A stretch of 22,702 nucleotides of DNA from a virus. The position numbers and the translations under genes are program-made. The stretch's first letter is position 1. Each line of letters starts with the position of its first letter. The notes beneath the pieces were generated by a model that had not been told where the DNA came from, made no database searches, and worked only from the letters and a program-made list of their open reading frames with translations. Positions 16,501 to 22,702 of this stretch are shown here, one piece after another. Location of the stretch: positions 1-22,702 of the IMG/VR virus record IMGVR_UViG_3300009181_000375; one strand, written 5' to 3'.

Positions 16501-19016
16501 AACGCAACTATCTTTTGCCCCGTAGCTGTTAGCTGCCCGTTTACGGTATACAAAACTTTCCCCTTGGCTTCGCGCAAAGCTTTTTGCGCATTTGAAAGTT
16601 GTGTGGCAAGTCTTTTGCTGCTGGGGTTAGCTTTAACTCGTTTCTCTAGTTTTGCTACTGCATCTTGCAAACGAGATGTAGGGGCTTTACGAATAACGGC
16701 TCCATATAGATTGCGCGGGGCCATTGACCCCGCAGACGCCGCTTCCGTTGCAAGTTTTATCTTAGCCGCATTGGTTTCATCAAGAGCCGTTTTAATTGCA
16801 GGTAGTATCAGCGCGGCTTGGCGCGGGTCGTTCATATCGTATTTTGGGCGCAAACCCGTTTCTGTTTCCAAACCCGGAAGCGCCCTAGTCGGAATGCCTT
16901 CAGGCAGTTTTAGCCCAAGTAAAGTTACCGCGTCCGCAGTAAGCCCACCCTGCTGCACAGCCGCATCCATAGCCGCTACGCGTTTACGTAACAACACTGA
17001 ATCTTTTGTCTTTGAAAGTGCTAACGCACGGAAGGGGGTTTTAAGTTGCTCTTCAGCGCGTTCCATTGCCGCTTTGTATTCAAGTTCTTCCGAACGTTTT
17101 ACACGTTGTGTTTCTGTATCAATGCTTTGCTGTTTTTCAGCGGCTTTACGTTTTTGTTCTGCATCGGCACGTTCTAGTTTCTGTTGCTGTGTAAACAAAG
17201 TGTCGGGCGTGAGTGTTGCGGGAGATACTGGCGCAACGTATTCAGATTCACTTTGTGCAGCAGCTTGTGTACGCTGCTGTTCTTCAGCATATCCACGTTC
17301 TAATTCCTGTTGCTGTGTACTTTGTTTATCAGGCGTAAGCGTTGTAGGGGGTACTGGCGCAACGTATTCAGATTCAATCTGCGCGGCGGCTTGTGTACGT
17401 TCCCCTTCTTGCCGTGGCAAATCAAACAAATCAGCTTGGGGGCCGGGGGCTACACCCGCCGCTTGCTGCATTTGCTGCACTTTTTGTGCTTGCAACGCTT
17501 GTTCTTTTTTTAAAAGCTCAGCAGGAATTACTTGTTGCTTTGTTTTGTAGCGTTGTGCGGTTGCTTGAACAGCTTTTAGTTCTGCATCAACATCTAAAAC
17601 TACGCCTGTATCTTTAGCTTTTTTTATAAGTTCATTTTGAGCGGCCTCAAGGCTGTTTAATTGAATCCGCGCTTCGTTGTATGCAAAATTGTTTCCATCT
17701 TTATCTGCTTTTTCAACAACGCTTTCTAACCTGTCACCTTCAGCTTTTACTTTACGATACTCCTCCTGCAACGTCATTTCAGGTTGTTTTGTTTCAAGTC
17801 CTTCTGGCAGCGCTTGGCCTTGCAGGGGCGTATACGCACCGCCCACTTCTCCAAAGATATCGGTCTGTGTCCCGCCATACGCGGGTAACGCTTCCATCTT
17901 TTTAGTCGCCGCTGTAGCAGGTGCGGCTCCGGGCAATGCTTGAAATGCTTGCTGCGCTGCTGCGGCAGTTTGTTGCTGCTGCTGCAGGGCGGCTTGCTGC
18001 TGTGCAGCTTGTGCGTCTCTGGTCTGCTGCAACTCTTGCAACCGATCACGCGCTGCGCTGCGGCGGCTAACACCACCCACACCGCCAAACACAGCAGCGG
18101 GGCCAGCAACACCCACCGCAGTGGCAACATACTCCTGTTGTGCATCTTTATCAAACAAAGGCAATCCGGCTTGCCAACGTTCAAGCACTGCTTGCGCGGT
18201 TTCTGTTGGGATTTCTACAACTTCACCAGCCACAACCCCCCGCCCAACTGTTCCGGCAAGGCTACGCTTTGATGCTTCAACCAGTGCCAGTTCTGCTTTT
18301 TCAACACCCAACTTTGGTAACGCGCTGGCAAAAAGTTTACCAACACCCAAGCGGCCTAAAACAAAAGCAGTTTCAGCAACATCTAACGCGGCTTGTGGTA
18401 CAGCAGCAGTGGCGGCTTTACCATAATCAAGAGGTTTATTTTCTTTAGCTTTTTCTTGTTCCTCCGCTTGGCGTTCAACGTTTTGCCCAACAAACGCCGG
18501 ATAGGACGCTGCCAACGCACCCAAAACCCCACCGCCAATTGTGCCTATTGGCCCCGCCAGTGACCCAAGGCCAGCGCCTACACGCGCCCCACCCATGACC
18601 GCGCCTATCTGGGGTAGTGACTCGCCCAACTGCCCACGCCACATATTCAGTAGAGAGCTTACGCCGCCCTGTTCTTCTGGTTTCTCACCGCCAAACAAAC
18701 CGTATTTTTCTTGAGCTTTTTGAACATCTTCCCAACTTTTTGATTTTGCAGTTTCAGAACGTTTAGCTTGGGAGCGTTCAATACCTTTCTTAACCGCTTC
18801 ATCAGAGAGGCCGAACAGCGGCGCTGCTGCGGTTGAGTAGGCAGACTTAAGCGATTCGTAGCCCGACTTTATGCTGGGTATAAGCCCTTCTTCGGCTTTT
18901 TTTACATCTGCGTATAGCTTGGGAAACTGGTCTTTGGCAAGTTTTATAGCATCATCATCAGACAAGCCGCTAGGAACTTCAACATACTTGCCAGATGGTG
19001 TTTGTAAATACGGCAT
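10482..19016 (-). CDS. Giant (2844 aa) virion/ejection protein, polyvalent type, with zinc peptidase-like motif
   Basis: The largest gene of the window. Residues 1-40 form a small N-terminal domain; 137-178, 206-232 and 295-317 are Gly/Ala-rich hydrophobic segments of the kind seen in proteins that enter membranes. Residues about 320-1700 are Gln, then Lys/Glu-rich, helical and repeat-bearing. A zinc peptidase-like site follows: His-Glu-Leu-Ile-Gly-His (1807-1812) with E1874, H1878 and E1881 as possible further ligands. The C-terminal third (about 1930-2840) looks conserved and resembles LPD38-type large polyvalent protein domains, notably Arg-Arg at 2351-2352 through an Ile-Pro-Ile-Pro motif near 2580. 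GGAG (minus strand, 19025-19022) precedes the start. Probably packaged and ejected into the host; the domain names are by eye and moderate. Confidence 0.85.
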   Translation of the reverse strand: MPYLQTPSGKYVEVPSGLSDDDAIKLAKDQFPKLYADVKKAEEGLIPSIKSGYESLKSAYSTAAAPLFGLSDEAVKKGIERSQAKRSETAKSKSWEDVQKAQEKYGLFGGEKPEEQGGVSSLLNMWRGQLGESLPQIGAVMGGARVGAGLGSLAGPIGTIGGGVLGALAASYPAFVGQNVERQAEEQEKAKENKPLDYGKAATAAVPQAALDVAETAFVLGRLGVGKLFASALPKLGVEKAELALVEASKRSLAGTVGRGVVAGEVVEIPTETAQAVLERWQAGLPLFDKDAQQEYVATAVGVAGPAAVFGGVGGVSRRSAARDRLQELQQTRDAQAAQQQAALQQQQQTAAAAQQAFQALPGAAPATAATKKMEALPAYGGTQTDIFGEVGGAYTPLQGQALPEGLETKQPEMTLQEEYRKVKAEGDRLESVVEKADKDGNNFAYNEARIQLNSLEAAQNELIKKAKDTGVVLDVDAELKAVQATAQRYKTKQQVIPAELLKKEQALQAQKVQQMQQAAGVAPGPQADLFDLPRQEGERTQAAAQIESEYVAPVPPTTLTPDKQSTQQQELERGYAEEQQRTQAAAQSESEYVAPVSPATLTPDTLFTQQQKLERADAEQKRKAAEKQQSIDTETQRVKRSEELEYKAAMERAEEQLKTPFRALALSKTKDSVLLRKRVAAMDAAVQQGGLTADAVTLLGLKLPEGIPTRALPGLETETGLRPKYDMNDPRQAALILPAIKTALDETNAAKIKLATEAASAGSMAPRNLYGAVIRKAPTSRLQDAVAKLEKRVKANPSSKRLATQLSNAQKALREAKGKVLYTVNGQLTATGQKIVALEAKSRILQRLVDAAKAAPKQEKTTSPLQARQEADSAAKEREQHLFDLANAIDSLRKGRNEEADVESLQAQAHKIKRDMLDAVVREAKARRKEFGSPALTQAEIDAVVNKLDKQFSKLIDNAPLSAAVRLPEENAPNKKTGSLKFAEEKINGLTRVQLASEITKLTSRVATLSNYVKRNKGIPKKLQQSLRKISGFKNLREAFARNTEPTPQELLQILQTQLNAFNADLVTLDKRIVDKQIKASGKPVEEEAQQQRKPGISLRQSLFEDKGFELRRGMTMGDTLRSELTKLRRDVGRGTYELSFPKKTGSAQYVKAEEFKSKVPKVEKVAADTAATPVKSEAAPAPETKTVPFETISDAVGALVSSARLTLQGTKTVKERIAQVVSDGLTNNEAITAILRKAQAVAEKGISREGLARLRLLIVSNRPDEVKKIQTKKDAAQKSKIEGLRNSVERLLKLNVEDPSNKQIVVMLRKARRAYKTVRDSNKKALAEKQNTPPTAEQLELQKRNAEKLAVKEEKQRKGKPTSEQQVVTNLEKTGIVSEPKLVGAVSRLQDAVAKLEERVEANPSSKRLAKQLSNAQRALRKAKTAESAVAQTDDSAKGQREDVAVELLARKRLEKTKLLAQAETLLYDLGGASVKTTIAELDNRINKIKNKEERLQEIGKKTLASDADVQYVGEQRGEALRGEAQFTQEKDPTIRQRMLLRASKQRAPLQPRNVADVIEALTQERRSLNKRKRAIKDADSDAKNLPKQIASIEAALKRFGYNVSSRVAPVVSISARQASEREAGIATYYEGRKSTNDNKLSQQTKDKQKLANQPSSTTTRQRGKPPATVPYVEKIKPQSFKQRLKNPVAYADQHGIEGEDRAIFLDYANAANLDRTEHREATEQDRGVDAKAAADVAARVKKALPKGINFVYAPTLKDASPEFLAAMYRKGLDFAKGAVMPDGTVVIIGEAHKTIADLEETIAHELIGHYGVDTVLGKERMQALVDRLFKQGDAHVADVATALNVFPDVETALAAKDALQNPEVRMAIVREMIAHAAEGRRVAPTFTEKVKTFVRDMIAAVRSYFRNSGLSEMAKRDAKEIQALIRESSRNLAAGRLGAYVSPDGTIAFRSKEGPRPAGMSAESWAMMHTVVAQDRSKIDEIRGNVMGLAGMTQFVDRYAPVWAALKKGVAGKKITDLEASQVRYDLSARDKIMNFTRLVAANGALEYKQKGTGANKYWMVETKNKDGANLVKVFKAIGESGLAEKDAGDMFTMYIAAQRVKNEKIGVAKLNFGKDKNGNQVLTEAKLQQFEREIAAMPRINTAFEKARGIYNDYNKGLVDFAEQAGALSKEKADALRATKDYIPFYRENPSGEIELILGRESSPIIVGNLIDQPHLHSLVGGDTAISNIFTSAVQNTNLLTDMALRNIATGSVVDTLRKLDMLETRKYKDKKTGEQKESLKIADTYKGADVIRFRKDGEDIAVRVKDTNNTMFEGIPPTLLVKGLEGVKTTMPKALELMGLPAQFLRRAVILSPMYPLRQVVKDSFSALGTSGANFIPIVDPFKNIYKSLTGTSREAALLESQGLLGGQVLAGGSKEALSTILRSVVSGKQSITGMLAYAEAKSMEADVGVRLSAYNSYIKQGLNEMEAWVAANEITDFNRRGVSPSVQWANTLYPFFNAQIQGLSVFVKAMTGNMPYNERLKIQEKFKQRVVAMAAFTIMYAMAMEDDEAYKNATPEQKLNNWFVRVPGFDEPLRIPIPFEFGLLAKAIPEAIYNSVAGDGDVAPIAQALVQLGINSIPGGSGKGIPQFLVPVVESITGKDLFTGADVESARMQSLDPAQRYKDTTTELAKVLGSMGIPGVSPVKVDQFIKGVGAQTLLSAVSLADAFIASPKVQQAEKKASQVAFFSSAFQPNDAGGIINRTYELMQDGEQAVNTYNKMYADGNPTEAEAYLNANMQRVLIGTSYGDFKKDMKQSTDAITEVKASDLSPREKRNRIDQLRKEQIDTARLYRDIIRKAA
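13374..13598 (-). other. Zinc peptidase-like region (HELIGH) within the giant protein
   Basis: Residues 1807-1881 of the giant protein. His-Glu-Leu-Ile-Gly-His has three, not two, residues between the Glu and the second His; the M49 dipeptidyl-peptidase III family uses the same spacing (HELLGH). The Glu/His-rich helix 1874-1881 offers a third ligand. Peptidase activity is inferred from the motif only. Confidence 0.55.
14739..14853. repeat. Dispersed direct repeat, copy 1 (115 bases)
   Basis: Matches 16563-16677 at 105 of 115 positions by eye, same orientation, 1824 bases apart. It encodes residues 1389-1426 of the giant protein, a helical pair with Asn-Pro-Ser-Ser-Lys in the turn. Confidence 0.9.
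15055..15177. repeat. Degenerate third copy of the helical repeat
   Basis: At protein level (residues about 1281-1320) the pattern Leu-x3-Val-x2-Leu, a Pro-Ser-x-Lys turn and Leu-x2-Ala-x2-Ala matches the 115-base repeat, but DNA identity is low. Confidence 0.45.
16563..16677. repeat. Dispersed direct repeat, copy 2 (115 bases)
   Basis: Partner of 14739-14853, with 10 differences in 115 bases. It encodes residues 781-818 of the giant protein. Several of the five amino acid differences exchange Lys and Glu. Confidence 0.9.
17169..17400. repeat. Two-copy tandem repeat, 126-base period, in the giant gene
   Basis: The unit at 17169 recurs at 17295, exactly 42 codons away, so the frame is kept. 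It encodes residues about 540-617: a Gln-Ala-Ala-Ala-Gln helix, Glu-Ser-Glu-Tyr-Val-Ala-Pro-Val, a Thr/Pro stretch, then a Gln-rich Glu/Arg helix. The copies have diverged mostly in the Thr/Pro stretch. Confidence 0.85.
17955..18035. repeat. CTG-rich low-complexity tract coding Gln and Ala
   Basis: Runs of CTG/GCT and TTG triplets on the plus strand encode a Gln/Ala-rich helix at residues about 328-354 of the giant protein. Such tracts can gain or lose triplets without breaking the frame. Confidence 0.6.
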
Positions 19017-19021
19017 GGCGG

Positions 19022-19025
19022 CTCC
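19022..19025 (-). promoter_or_regulatory. Ribosome binding site of the giant gene
   Basis: GGAG on the minus strand, 5 bases before the ATG at 19016, within the 21-base gap between the two long virion genes. It supports this start for the giant protein. Confidence 0.65.
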
Positions 19026-19037
19026 AATCTTTTAAAG

Positions 19038-21886
<2,849 letters not shown>

Positions 21887-21890
<4 letters not shown>

Positions 21891-22291
21891 AATTTAACCC
21901 CTACGATTCTGTATTTTTCCGTGAACCCAAAGTTCTGCCGCCACAGCCGCGCAACCGATTCTCGTGCCGCGCCTTCAATTTCCGTAGCACCCCTAGAAGC
22001 AACTAAGTCCTTTAGCTGGTTAAACCCATCGAGCGTCGTAATAAATTTACCACTGATAGCCGTAACAAACGCTACTCGTGCATTAGGACGGTTGAAAAAA
22101 TTAATAGTGCCAGCGCCTTTGATTCCTGTCTCGTCCGACATAACAACCAACATCCAGATGCCCTGCGTTACCAACGTTTTTATTTGATCTACTGTGTAGT
22201 CCTCACCATGCTGAGAAGCCTCGGCTATAAACGGTTCTACGGTAGGCCATACCCGGTTAACCCACTCAAACGGGACAGCTTCTACTTTCAT
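21887..22291 (-). CDS. GNAT-like acetyltransferase-fold protein
   Basis: A 134-residue protein with a GNAT-like layout: N-terminal helices, a strand pair with Trp-Met-Leu-Val-Val, an Ala-Phe-Val-Thr-Ala-Ile strand, a helix, then Gly-Ala-Thr-Glu-Ile-Glu-Gly-Ala-Ala-Arg and a final Asn-Phe-Gly-Phe. The classic acetyl-CoA loop (Arg/Gln-x-x-Gly-x-Gly/Ala) is not clear; Ile-Ser-Gly-Lys occupies about that place, so catalysis is unproven. It overlaps both neighbours by ATGA and lies between virion genes, a place where phages often keep such proteins. It could modify a virion or host protein, or be a structural relic of the fold. Confidence 0.7.
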
Positions 22292-22702
22292 GCTGGCATA
22301 AACTTCATGGGGTTAATTTGACGCCCTTGCTTCTTGGTGCCAGTTCTTGCGTGACGAATCTTGTCCATCATGGCATAAAGCCTCTTAGCTCCAGCATCCG
22401 TTGAACCGTTGCCCAAGTGCGAAACTACGTCAGCAGGTATAACAAACTCCCCTTGAGCTAGTGCCGCCCGTTGGGGTCTGGCACCCTTGATTACCGCAGG
22501 GATAGAGTCCGACATGCCATCCCCCGGCCCTTGGAGCAGTTTACCACCCGCTGCGTATTCATTGGGCAGCGAGGTTATGCCGCCTTGGGCTAACTCGGTA
22601 TACTTCTGGCCTTTAGGGTCGTAGGAATACTGTTTAGCCGTAGGTGCTGAGGTTTGCCCCGTCATTGCCCGCAAAAGCTGTGGGGCCATGTCTATAAACA
22701 TA
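22288..22702 (-). CDS. C-terminal part of a virion protein (5' end outside window)
   Basis: The frame is open to the window edge; the ATG at 22701 may be internal. About 137 residues are visible. They contain a Gln-Gly-Gly-Ile-Thr-Ser-Leu-Pro and an Ala-Gly-Gly-Lys-Leu, then Gly-Pro-Gly-Asp-Gly-Met-Ser-Asp-Ser-Ile-Pro, a Gly-Glu-Phe-Val-Ile-Pro-Ala-Asp and a Leu-Gly-Asn-Gly-Ser run, and end in a basic tail with Lys-Lys-Gln-Gly. This series is a common C-terminal module of virion proteins in many environmental phages. It overlaps the GNAT-like gene by ATGA, placing it first in the visible minus-strand operon. Its exact virion role is unknown. Confidence 0.75.
   Translation of the reverse strand, partial: MFIDMAPQLLRAMTGQTSAPTAKQYSYDPKGQKYTELAQGGITSLPNEYAAGGKLLQGPGDGMSDSIPAVIKGARPQRAALAQGEFVIPADVVSHLGNGSTDAGAKRLYAMMDKIRHARTGTKKQGRQINPMKFMPA

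Noticed and set aside
16354-17550. Long plus-strand open frame (about 398 codons) rich in Ser, Cys and Ala
   Set aside because: It lies fully inside the giant minus-strand gene. Its composition is what the reverse of Lys/Gln/Ala-rich codons gives, and it has no domain motifs.

Overview
The window is an almost gap-free piece of a tailed double-stranded DNA bacteriophage genome. It could be a free phage, a prophage or an assembled viral contig; the sequence cannot tell which. Evidence for a phage is tight gene packing with ATGA and TAATG junctions, a family A DNA polymerase with a cluster of phage-type replication and nuclease genes, and a block of very long, low-complexity virion-type genes. 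There are no rRNA, tRNA, CRISPR or transposase genes, and no integrase, terminase, portal or capsid gene falls inside the window. The host cannot be read from the sequence. A podovirus-like phage of a moderate-GC aquatic bacterium is a reasonable guess, but only a guess.

Left arm (1-10501, plus strand), DNA metabolism. The order is: a HicA-like fragment, a VRR-NUC nuclease, a small unknown, DNA polymerase I with proofreading domain, a small HExxH metallopeptidase-like protein, a Cas4/RecB-like nuclease with four possible iron-sulphur cysteines, an HNH endonuclease, an SNF2-type helicase, an unknown coiled-coil protein, a probable ssDNA-binding protein, a helix-turn-helix protein, a small unknown, a large AEP primase fused to a DUF927-like helicase, and a small unknown. 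Most genes touch or overlap, so this is probably one or two transcripts. Together they supply priming, unwinding, strand coating, synthesis and several nucleases for replication, recombination or breakdown of host DNA.

Right arm (22702-10482, minus strand), virion and ejection proteins. Read in the direction of transcription, the order is: the C-terminal end of a virion protein, a GNAT-like protein, a 950-residue Gln/Gly/Ala-rich protein and a 2844-residue giant protein. The first three are chained by ATGA overlaps. The giant protein has a glycine-rich hydrophobic N-terminal region, a long Lys/Glu/Gln-rich helical middle with internal duplications, a zinc peptidase-like HELIGH motif and a conserved-looking C-terminal module resembling the large polyvalent protein (LPD38-type) domains. 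It is probably packaged and ejected with the DNA.

The arms converge at 10482-10501, where the last genes overlap tail to tail by 20 bases with no clear intrinsic terminator. No stretch above 300 bases lacks a gene; the largest gaps are 41 bases (6940-6980) and 36 bases (5497-5532). The points most worth a second look are the giant HELIGH protein and its repeats, the Leu at the nucleotide-selecting position of the polymerase, the Cas4-like nuclease overlapping the peptidase gene by 122 bases, and a recent 26-base tandem duplication at the end of a gene.
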